NCBI GenBank assembly: GCA_021824385.1
Contig: JAKAKU010000038.1
Coordinates: 1-13,847 of the forward strand
Source: a bacterium
Lineage (GTDB): Bacteria > Patescibacteriota > Microgenomatia > UBA8517
Direction of reading: 5' to 3'
DNA: 13,847 nucleotides
Under the pieces are notes generated by a model that saw only the letters and a list, made by a program, of their open reading frames with translations, was not told the DNA's origin and searched no databases. Position 1 is the stretch's first letter. Every line of letters starts with the position of its first letter. The translations under genes and the position numbers were made by a program. Below are positions 1 through 4,924 of this stretch, one piece after another.

Positions 1-1508
1 TGAGACAAAGCCTCAACAACTCTCCTCGTAGCAACGGCTTTTGGCTGTTTGAAGCTACTGTGAATCGAAACAAGTGCAAAATCCAATACCTCCAGAGCTC
101 TATCAGGAATAGCGAGACGACCTGTGGGAAGTATATCGACTTCCAAGCTATTGAATACTTTAAATGCTCGAGTATTTTTATTACCTGACAAATTTTTCAC
201 AGTTTTCACAAGCTCGAAATTTAACTTTGCTATTACCTCCCGCTTCTTTTCAAGCAAAGCAATTGTTTGTACTCCGCTGTGTCCTTTTTGGCTTGGGTTG
301 TGCTCGGTAAAGGCAATGTATTCGTAATTAAGGTCAATGGCTTTCAATGCAATCTCTTTCATACTACTGGACCCAACATCATGACTTGTTTCTATATCAA
401 AATCTGAATGAATCTGTAAGTCTCCCTTAATGTCATCAAGGGTTACAAGGTGTGGGAGGTTTTTAGTGATCGCTGCAGACAACTCTCCACTATCTTCACG
501 AAGTTCAGGCGGTATATATTCAAGATCGAGGGCGTTATAAAACTGTTTTTCGTCTGAAAATTGGTAGAGCTTAAGTTTTTTATTAAAATGATCTTCATAT
601 TTCTTTGAAAAGTCCTTGTTTGTACTCTTAATTCCGTATTCAGACAAACTCAAACCCTTCTTTAAGGCATATTCACGTAGTGCGATATTGTGATGTTTTC
701 CCCCAGTGAAATGCTGAAGGAGCGAGCCATATGCTTCAGGCGGCTGAACCATTACATCGATCTGAACATTGGCCGGCAGCAAAATTGAACAACTGTGCTC
801 GCCCCGCTCAATTACACGATATATTCGTGGGTACTTTACAAGTTGGTCAAATACCGGCTTTGACTCGCGTGCAGATACTGAGATATCAATGTCCCCGACT
901 GTCGAAGCCTTGCGGCGTAAACTGCCCAACGCATCTATGGAAAGCACCCCAGGAACCTCCTTTAGCCATGAAATAAGATCTGTTGCGATTTCGTCAGCCT
1001 CATTGATAAGGACTCGTTCGGGAGGCTTCACTTGATATTCCTCTATTGCCTCAATAATGTCCTTTTGTGATTCTTCGCCAAAACCATCGAGGGTTGCAAT
1101 TTTGCCGCTTTTTGCAATTTTGAGTAGATCGGCAAGTGCATTTTTATCAGAAAGAGAAAACTCTGTAGATAAGCGATATGCTTTTTTAGGCCCAATTCCC
1201 GGCACCTTCATTAAAGCAAACACCGATTTGGGTAGTTTTGAAAGCATATCCTCAAAATGTTTGGATTTACCTGTTGAAAAAAGTTCTTTCAGATGCTCAG
1301 AAATACTTTTTCCCACCCCTGGAATTTCGTTAAGCTTATTTTCATCGTAGTAGTCTTTCGCCTCAGAACTCAATTTTTCCACTCCATCTGCAGCCCGCTG
1401 ATAAGCAATCACTTGGAAACGATATCTGTCCTCATCCAAAATCTGATACGAAGCTGCCACATCTCGAAGAAGTTCTGCCAAATTCACGTTATTTATTTCA
1501 AAAGACAT
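1..1508 (-). CDS. polX: DNA polymerase/3'-5' exonuclease PolX (C-terminus cut by window edge)
   Basis: Family X DNA polymerase fused to a PHP domain, a family linked to gap-filling DNA repair. The 502 visible codons read without a stop from ATG 1508 to the window edge; bacterial PolX is usually about 570 aa, so roughly 70 residues are missing here only because the window ends. Seen in order: an N-terminal 8-kDa-like region with helix-hairpin-helix motifs EIPGVGKSI (61-69) and KVPGIGPKKA (101-110); the polymerase signature GSLRRKASTVGDIDI (195-209) with catalytic D207 and D209 and the third Asp at D251 (QIDVMV); a linker; then a PHP domain from about 361. The PHP domain keeps H367, H403, E456 (LEVDILPTG) and H483 (SIHSSF). 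However, the usual HxH is QIH (365-367), SDG is absent, and TDH is TEH (401-403). Family assignment is secure; exonuclease activity is uncertain. It is divergent to tRNA-Asp. Confidence 0.95.
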   Translation of the reverse strand, partial: MSFEINNVNLAELLRDVAASYQILDEDRYRFQVIAYQRAADGVEKLSSEAKDYYDENKLNEIPGVGKSISEHLKELFSTGKSKHFEDMLSKLPKSVFALMKVPGIGPKKAYRLSTEFSLSDKNALADLLKIAKSGKIATLDGFGEESQKDIIEAIEEYQVKPPERVLINEADEIATDLISWLKEVPGVLSIDALGSLRRKASTVGDIDISVSARESKPVFDQLVKYPRIYRVIERGEHSCSILLPANVQIDVMVQPPEAYGSLLQHFTGGKHHNIALREYALKKGLSLSEYGIKSTNKDFSKKYEDHFNKKLKLYQFSDEKQFYNALDLEYIPPELREDSGELSAAITKNLPHLVTLDDIKGDLQIHSDFDIETSHDVGSSSMKEIALKAIDLNYEYIAFTEHNPSQKGHSGVQTIALLEKKREVIAKLNFELVKTVKNLSGNKNTRAFKVFNSLEVDILPTGRLAIPDRALEVLDFALVSIHSSFKQPKAVATRRVVEALS

Positions 1509-1514
1509 AGCTTT

Positions 1515-1523
1515 ATATTACCA
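1515..1523 (-). promoter_or_regulatory. Extended -10 promoter of polX (leaderless)
   Basis: On the minus strand this reads TG-G-TAATAT, an extended -10 element, followed by AAAGCT and then the polX ATG. With only 6 nt between the hexamer and the ATG, transcription would start at or within a base of the start codon, giving a leaderless mRNA. No Shine-Dalgarno sequence is present. This is inferred from the motif only. Confidence 0.5.
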
Positions 1524-1526
1524 TCG

Positions 1527-1555
1527 TTGCCGGCTGGCGCAAGAAAAGGTATAAT
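1527..1555 (+). promoter_or_regulatory. Sigma70-type promoter of tRNA-Asp
   Basis: TTGCCG (1527-1532) and a perfect TATAAT (1550-1555) are separated by 17 bp. Transcription would start near 1562, about 10 nt before the tRNA, so this tRNA lacks the long leader seen before the other two tRNAs in the window. The -10 box lies in a near-palindrome, GGTATAATACC. Confidence 0.75.
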
Positions 1556-1571
1556 ACCCACAAACCCCTTT

Positions 1572-1645
1572 GGGGTGGTAGCTCAGTTGGTTAGAGCGCT
1601 TCCCTGTCACGGAAGAGGTCGAGGGTTCGAGTCCCTTCCATCCCG
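1572..1645 (+). tRNA. tRNA-Asp (GTC)
   Basis: A complete 74-nt cloverleaf. The acceptor GGGGTGG pairs with CCATCCC with one G-U. The D-arm is GCTC/GAGC, and the anticodon stem CTTCC/GGAAG holds the loop CTGTCAC with anticodon GTC. The T-arm is GAGGG-TTCGAGT-CCCTT. The discriminator is G, as expected for aspartate. CCA is not encoded; the next bases are CA-TAG, so the 3' end must be added after processing. Confidence 0.96.
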
Positions 1646-1672
1646 CATAGTATCTTATATCGTTTACCCCTC

Positions 1673-1701
1673 TTGACAATGACTCCTTACTGATTTACAT
1701 T
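1673..1701 (+). promoter_or_regulatory. Probable promoter of the LysM gene
   Basis: A consensus -35 TTGACA (1673-1678) is followed after 17 bp by TACATT (1696-1701), a 4/6 match to the -10 box. The predicted start near 1708 falls inside the first of two dyad sites (1704-1719), so a protein bound there would block initiation. A second weak -10 (TAAACT, 1735-1740) closer to the start codon cannot be ruled out. Confidence 0.55.
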
Positions 1702-1703
1702 CA

Positions 1704-1719
1704 GTTCAAGTGAAAGAAC
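1704..1719. promoter_or_regulatory. Operator-like dyad, site 1 (GTTC-N8-GAAC)
   Basis: The 16-bp site GTTCAAGTGAAAGAAC has GTTC and GAAC as inverted half-sites and sits just downstream of the -10 box of the LysM promoter. It matches site 2 (1746-1761) at 13 of 16 positions, and its first base is exactly 42 bp from that of site 2, four helical turns. This looks like paired repressor operators. An RNA hairpin (CAGTTC pairing with GAACTG, 1702-1721) is the alternative reading. Confidence 0.45.
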
Positions 1720-1745
1720 TGTGATTTTGTTGAATAAACTCAGCA

Positions 1746-1761
1746 GTTCACTTGAATGAAC
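1746..1761. promoter_or_regulatory. Operator-like dyad, site 2 (GTTC-N8-GAAC)
   Basis: The 16-bp site GTTCACTTGAATGAAC repeats the half-site layout of site 1 and overlaps the first possible LysM start codon (ATG 1756), ending one base before the second (ATG 1762). Its core TTCACTTGAA (1747-1756) is the exact reverse complement of TTCAAGTGAA (1705-1714). In RNA the two could therefore also form a 10-bp stem that hides the start codon. The binding protein is unknown. Confidence 0.42.
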
Positions 1762-2427
1762 ATGAAAAATATTTTAAAAAGCTTTCGACTAAACGAAAAC
1801 AATATTAGTATGCTTCTTGGAGCAGCTGTTATTGTTATTGTCGGATTTCTCGTTGTGAACTATTTCAGAAATATTGATGACAACGGAACAACACTCCCTT
1901 CTGGTGGGACTTCAACTGAACAAACTGCAATAAAACTTCCCACATCTCATGTTGTAGAAAGTGGAGAAACGCTCTGGTCCATCGCCGAGAGGTATTATCA
2001 GTCCGGATATAACTGGGTCGATATTCAAAAGGCAAACAACCTCACGGATGCTTCAGTTATTACAAAAGGACAAACACTTACCATTCCAAACGTAGAAGCA
2101 AAAACCGCGACAACAAACAAGCCTACACAGGTTGTCGCAGAGGCAACTCCGTCAGCTTCACCAGTTGCCGTTGTAAGCCCGACACCAACGGAAGAGATCA
2201 CTCAGGCTACAACAAGCGGAACCACCAAGGGCGGAGTCGAAATTGGAAAGGCAGAAAACGCTCAAATTGCCGGTGACTCGTACACCGTTGTTCATGGGGA
2301 CAACCTTTGGACAATCGCAGTCAAAGCTTACGGAAACGGTTACAAATGGACCCAAATTGCAAAGGCAAATAAGCTCGTACATCCTGGTACAATTCATGCA
2401 GGAAATGTACTTCAAATTCCTCGATAA
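1756..2427 (+). CDS. Membrane-anchored protein with two LysM domains
   Basis: Predicted single-pass membrane protein of 223 aa with the bulk outside the cell. A short cytoplasmic N-terminus precedes one hydrophobic helix (about 18-36). Two LysM domains follow, at about 65-112 (HVVESGETLWSIAERYY to LTIPN) and 175-222 (YTVVHGDNLWTIAVKAY to LQIPR). They are joined by a Thr/Pro/Ser/Ala-rich linker (113-170) that resembles a flexible wall-spanning spacer. LysM domains bind N-acetylglucosamine glycans such as peptidoglycan, so a role in tethering the membrane to the wall is likely. No catalytic domain is seen. The start is ATG 1756 or ATG 1762 (MKNILK); neither has a Shine-Dalgarno site. It is convergent with the next gene, the two stops lying 2 nt apart. 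Confidence 0.93.
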   Translation: MNMKNILKSFRLNENNISMLLGAAVIVIVGFLVVNYFRNIDDNGTTLPSGGTSTEQTAIKLPTSHVVESGETLWSIAERYYQSGYNWVDIQKANNLTDASVITKGQTLTIPNVEAKTATTNKPTQVVAEATPSASPVAVVSPTPTEEITQATTSGTTKGGVEIGKAENAQIAGDSYTVVHGDNLWTIAVKAYGNGYKWTQIAKANKLVHPGTIHAGNVLQIPR

Positions 2428-2429
2428 TT

Positions 2430-3188
2430 TTAGCGCTTCTGTCTCGTGTATTCTTCAAACAAATAATCTATTTGTGGCTTAACATAACTCATTCTTTTTG
2501 TGAGTTCACTGGGGTCAACTTCTCGCTCATTTTTGTACGCTTCTGCGTCTTTACCAAGAATAAATGGGTCTTCCCATGAAAGCCAATCTACATATTTAGT
2601 CGCCAAAACATCTTTGAGTAAATACACGATTTCCGCGGTTACAACCAAATCTTTTGACTTAAATAGGGGAATAACTTTCTTCAGTTCTTCTGCACTCAAA
2701 GCGAGGTGGCACCAAGCAAAATCAAGCACTTTATCAAAGAGCATCTTTCCCGCTTGAGTTACCAATGACTCTGCAGCCCAATAGATTTTCGGGTGCGTTG
2801 ACCACGCTTTGTCTGAACGCATAAATAGTACTGGGCCCTGAACTTCTTTTAAATCATCCAAAAATGCATCAGTATAATTAATTACGGCAAATGCCAGGCG
2901 ATCGGGACTACATAGATGCAGTATTTCATCGTTATTACTCTTTTCCGCTGCACTCTTAAATGCCGCAATAAAGTGTTCACCGATTGAAGAGTTTGGATCA
3001 TTTTTGTTAACAACAAAAAACTTTGAATTCTCAAAAAATTCCATTGCTTCTTTGTTGAGTGATTCCGTTTGAGGAGTAACACTGACGTAGGCAGCAGTAA
3101 AATTCGCCTCCAGTATTGGAAGTGTCTGCTTAAGAAACTTTAATTCAACATTTTGAGGGTCATGAAAAGGAAAGACTAACGAGGCCAT
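2430..3188 (-). CDS. Unrecognised 252-aa protein cotranscribed with tRNA-Gly
   Basis: I do not recognise this soluble protein; it has no signal peptide or membrane helix. The N-terminal half alternates short beta strands and helices (LVFPF at 4-8, AAYVSV at 33-38, FFVVNKND at 57-64, EILHLCSPDR at 88-97). This is loosely like a GT-A nucleotide-sugar transferase fold, with SPDR near where a metal-binding motif would lie, but the match is weak. The C-terminal half is helical and rich in Trp and aromatic residues (YVDWLSWEDPF, 199-209). The start ATG (3188-3186) lies one base after the tRNA-Gly discriminator, leaving no room for a ribosome-binding site outside the tRNA. Cutting at the tRNA 3' end would release an almost leaderless mRNA. 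The coding call is strong; the function is unknown. Confidence 0.85.
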   Translation of the reverse strand: MASLVFPFHDPQNVELKFLKQTLPILEANFTAAYVSVTPQTESLNKEAMEFFENSKFFVVNKNDPNSSIGEHFIAAFKSAAEKSNNDEILHLCSPDRLAFAVINYTDAFLDDLKEVQGPVLFMRSDKAWSTHPKIYWAAESLVTQAGKMLFDKVLDFAWCHLALSAEELKKVIPLFKSKDLVVTAEIVYLLKDVLATKYVDWLSWEDPFILGKDAEAYKNEREVDPSELTKRMSYVKPQIDYLFEEYTRQKR

Positions 3189-3189
3189 G

Positions 3190-3260
3190 AGCGGGTACCG
3201 GGAATCGAACCCGGTCCTAATCCTTGGGAAGGATTCATTCTACCATTGAACCATACCCGC
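3190..3260 (-). tRNA. tRNA-Gly (CCC)
   Basis: A 71-nt cloverleaf on the minus strand. Acceptor GCGGGTA pairs fully with TACCCGC, the D-arm is GTTC/GAAT, the anticodon stem AATCC/GGATT carries loop TTCCCAA with anticodon CCC, and the T-arm is CCGGG-TTCGATT-CCCGG. Discriminator U is typical of bacterial tRNA-Gly. CCA is not encoded; the tRNA is followed by CATGG, where ATG starts the next gene. It is preceded by a long structured leader. Confidence 0.95.
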
Positions 3261-3375
3261 ACGTCGCAACTTGTTACGCACGCTTCATCTCGCGATACGA
3301 GATTTTAGCTTTGCTTCACAGTTTCTCCTTTTCAAAATTGCATAGCAATTCTGGTTTACGAAATAAACAGAGAAC
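3261..3375 (-). ncRNA. Structured leader of tRNA-Gly, related to the tRNA-Thr leader
   Basis: About 115 nt lie between the predicted transcription start and the tRNA, far more than needed. The leader holds a 6-bp hairpin with 3-nt loop (AATTGC-TAT-GCAATT, 3336-3350), then AAAAGGAG (3325-3332), a second hairpin (ATCTCG/CGAGAT, 3287-3303), and AGTTGCGACGT (3261-3271) touching the first tRNA base. The tRNA-Thr leader at 4007-4112 has the same parts in the same order with near-equal spacing: 64 versus 66 nt from AAAAGGAG to the tRNA. No known RNA family is recognised. The exact 5' end is inferred from the promoter. Confidence 0.6.
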
Positions 3376-3381
3376 AAAGGT

Positions 3382-3390
3382 ATTATATCA
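3382..3390 (-). promoter_or_regulatory. Extended -10 promoter of tRNA-Gly and its downstream gene
   Basis: On the minus strand this reads TG-A-TATAAT, a perfect extended -10 element. No good -35 hexamer is found at 16-18 bp. The first 18 bases from the hexamer (TATAATACCTTTGTTCTC) match the tRNA-Thr promoter region (TATAATACACTTGTTTTC) at 15 positions. The promoter lies just downstream of the end of the SOD-like gene. Confidence 0.7.
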
Positions 3391-3411
3391 ATCTAGAAAA
3401 CTTGAAGCTAG

Positions 3412-3948
3412 TTAAAGATTTCCGCAGGAAACGTATTCTTTAATTTGTGAAGCTGATTTGTGAACATTCAGAACAAGTGGTCCTTGTGATTCTAAATCTT
3501 TCAAGCTTACTTTGAGTGTCGTGTCAGATACTCCATTTACGACATTATTGAGCGGATATTTAACTGCTCCGGTATCGATACACGTTCCAAGATGGAGATG
3601 TGCCGGTTGGGAAATTCCTCGTGGAGCATTTTTTACAGATACACGCACCCGAGCAACCCCATTTTCTTCAGTAATAAGTGCATTTCCGTATTCACCAGAA
3701 TTGTTTTGTTCATTCAACTGTACTGAGAGCTCATTGGTGTTCATCATAGTGTTTCCTGTTCTCGAAACGTTCATGCCCATCTGGTTTGCGGTAAGAGCAG
3801 TTTCACGAGACACCTTTACAAAAAGCGTATAAGAAATAATAAGTACTGCTGCTGCGAGAGCCAAAAGAAGAAGTGAACTATTTTGAGTTGGTTCAGAGCG
3901 TTTCTGAACAGTTGTCTTCGTGTTTGCTGTTTTCTTTTTAGAAGCCAT
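3412..3948 (-). CDS. Membrane-anchored Cu/Zn-SOD-like or CHRD-like protein
   Basis: Predicted 178-aa single-pass protein. A Lys/Thr-rich cytoplasmic head (1-24) precedes a hydrophobic helix (about 25-44), then an extracytoplasmic beta-rich domain (about 72-178). That domain resembles the small beta-barrel of Cu/Zn superoxide dismutases and CHRD domains. It shows PAHLHLGTC (115-123) with H117 and H119, a later VH (H163), and a C-terminal YVSCGNL with C175 that could form a disulfide with C123, as in SOD. The other classical copper and zinc ligands are not seen, so dismutase activity is doubtful; simple copper binding or a structural role is more likely. The ATG lies about 18 nt from a possible -10 box and has no Shine-Dalgarno site. 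The coding call is firm; the fold assignment is moderate. Confidence 0.8.
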   Translation of the reverse strand: MASKKKTANTKTTVQKRSEPTQNSSLLLLALAAAVLIISYTLFVKVSRETALTANQMGMNVSRTGNTMMNTNELSVQLNEQNNSGEYGNALITEENGVARVRVSVKNAPRGISQPAHLHLGTCIDTGAVKYPLNNVVNGVSDTTLKVSLKDLESQGPLVLNVHKSASQIKEYVSCGNL

Positions 3949-3966
3949 ATATAAATATGGTTTTTA

Positions 3967-3972
3967 TTTATA
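3967..3972 (-). promoter_or_regulatory. Possible -10 box for the SOD-like gene
   Basis: TATAAA on the minus strand lies 18 nt before the ATG at 3948, predicting a short leader of about 11 nt without a Shine-Dalgarno site. No clear -35 box is visible. It is divergent to the tRNA-Thr promoter, whose -10 begins 23 bp away. Confidence 0.35.
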
Positions 3973-3991
3973 ACGCTGTCAAGAGGAGATT

Positions 3992-4000
3992 TGGTATAAT
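3992..4000 (+). promoter_or_regulatory. Extended -10 promoter of tRNA-Thr
   Basis: TG-G-TATAAT forms a perfect extended -10 element; the -35 region is poor. The predicted transcription start is near 4007, leaving a leader of about 106 nt before the tRNA. The bases that follow resemble those downstream of the tRNA-Gly promoter. Confidence 0.7.
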
Positions 4001-4006
4001 ACACTT

Positions 4007-4112
4007 GTTTTCAAAAACGATTTTGTCTAACAAAATCGAAAAGGAGCAACCGAAGAGCGCCAGATTTAAACACGAAGTGTTTTAAATCGAAATACGAGTC
4101 GAGTTGCGACGT
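4007..4112 (+). ncRNA. Structured leader of tRNA-Thr, related to the tRNA-Gly leader
   Basis: The leader holds a perfect 9-bp hairpin with 3-nt loop (CGATTTTGT-CTA-ACAAAATCG, 4018-4038), AAAAGGAG (4039-4046), and an 11-bp hairpin with GAA loop and one bulge (4063-4088). AGTTGCGACGT (4102-4112) then ends at the base before the tRNA. GCAAC (4046-4050) can pair with GTTGC (4103-4107) to close the domain around the second hairpin. The final 11 bases are identical to those before tRNA-Gly. The hairpin stems differ in sequence between the two copies but keep their place, which suggests a conserved RNA structure. The function is unknown. Confidence 0.62.
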
Positions 4113-4184
4113 GCCGACGTAGCTCAGGGGTAGAGCAGTGCTTTCGTAAAGCAGAGGTCGGTGGTTCAATTCCACCCGTCGGCT
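4113..4184 (+). tRNA. tRNA-Thr (CGT)
   Basis: A 72-nt cloverleaf. Acceptor GCCGACG pairs fully with CGTCGGC, the D-arm is GCTC/GAGC, and the anticodon stem GTGCT/AGCAG (one G-G mismatch at its base) carries loop TTCGTAA with anticodon CGT. The T-arm is GGTGG-TTCAATT-CCACC and the discriminator is U. CCA is not encoded; CACATT follows. Confidence 0.95.
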
Positions 4185-4206
4185 CACATTTTACATTCAT
4201 TTAATT

Positions 4207-4215
4207 TGCTATACT
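4207..4215 (+). promoter_or_regulatory. Extended -10 promoter, leaderless start of the Ig-like gene
   Basis: TG-C-TATACT is an extended -10 element ending exactly 10 nt before ATG 4226. The transcript would begin about 3-4 nt before the start codon. TTTACA (4190-4195) resembles a -35 box, but its 14-bp spacing is too short, so the TG extension probably carries the recognition. Confidence 0.55.
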
Positions 4216-4225
4216 GTTCTTACAC

Positions 4226-4924
4226 ATGGCTGCAACCTCAAGATTGGTGAAATATGAGCGAAGACAGGCAGTCCGCTCTGCCCTTCTGTATTTGGTACTG
4301 ACTGCATTAATTTTATTTGGGATAACTCGTTTTGGTACACAAGTCGTTACCAGTATTACCGGATTCTTAACGAGCGGTAAAGAAAACACGGAAAGCGTTT
4401 CAGATCTCGTTGCACCACCACAAATAGATACTGTCCCTGAAATTACCAATCAAAAAACGATAACGGTGCAAGGATCAGCGCCTTCAGCACAAACAGTGCG
4501 CCTCACCTTAAATGGTGAGAAACAAGACATTGTTTCAAATTCTCAAGCACGGTGGAGTATTTCCTTCGCACTCCATGAAGGAGACAATACTGTGAGAGCT
4601 CAAGTAGTCGATAATCAGGGCAATACCAGCCAGGAAACAACTGCATCAATATTCTTAGACACGGTCCCTCCTACGGTGAGCTCACTGATACCCGATGATG
4701 GGATTACAAAAACCGGGAAAAAGGAACAGAATTTAGAAATTAGTGGCCAAACCGAGCAAGATGCATCTGTACGAGTAAATGACCGCATCGCAGTGGTGAA
4801 TGGCCAAGGCCAATTTAAAACACAGTTGCAACTGACTGAGGGAGAAAACGTTTTTACTATTATCGTAACTGACAGAGCAGGGAATACTACACAAGAAATT
4901 CGGCACGTTACTTTTCTTCCGTAA
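4226..4924 (+). CDS. Membrane-anchored protein with two Ig-like domains
   Basis: Predicted 232-aa protein: a basic cytoplasmic N-terminus (RLVKYERRQAVR), one membrane helix (about 18-36), a short spacer, then two tandem bacterial Ig-like beta-sandwich domains at about 65-145 and 148-231. Each shows the usual run of a GSA/GQT turn, a strand with VR or VN, a GEN or GDN loop followed by V-x-V strands, and a D-x-GNT(S/T)QE end (DNQGNTSQE and DRAGNTTQE). Such domains act as adhesion or spacer modules outside the cell, often in glycan-binding or surface proteins; no catalytic part is present. It begins from a leaderless promoter after tRNA-Thr. Its last 17 nt overlap the convergent polymerase gene. 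Function beyond surface display is not known. Confidence 0.88.
   Translation: MAATSRLVKYERRQAVRSALLYLVLTALILFGITRFGTQVVTSITGFLTSGKENTESVSDLVAPPQIDTVPEITNQKTITVQGSAPSAQTVRLTLNGEKQDIVSNSQARWSISFALHEGDNTVRAQVVDNQGNTSQETTASIFLDTVPPTVSSLIPDDGITKTGKKEQNLEISGQTEQDASVRVNDRIAVVNGQGQFKTQLQLTEGENVFTIIVTDRAGNTTQEIRHVTFLP

Noticed and set aside
1057-1350. 97-codon plus-strand open frame
   Set aside because: It is a shadow of polX, whose minus-strand frame has clear HhH and catalytic motifs over this region.
1550-1556. Near-palindromic -10 box as a shared bidirectional promoter for tRNA-Asp and polX
   Set aside because: No -35 element is found for the polX direction, and polX has a better extended -10 directly before its ATG (1515-1523).
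1293-1676. 127-codon plus-strand open frame across polX and tRNA-Asp
   Set aside because: It runs antisense to polX and straight through the tRNA, with no protein-like features.
3308-3322. Mini-ORF GTG-AAG-CAA-AGC-TAA five bases after AAAAGGAG in the tRNA-Gly leader, as a leader peptide
   Set aside because: The tRNA-Thr copy has no start codon at the matching place, so the peptide is not conserved between the two leaders.
4018-4038. Perfect 9-bp hairpin followed on the minus strand by TTTTTG, like a rho-independent terminator
   Set aside because: The stem is AT-rich, and no minus-strand gene lies upstream for it to end. On the plus strand it fits better as the first hairpin of the tRNA-Thr leader, which the tRNA-Gly leader also has.
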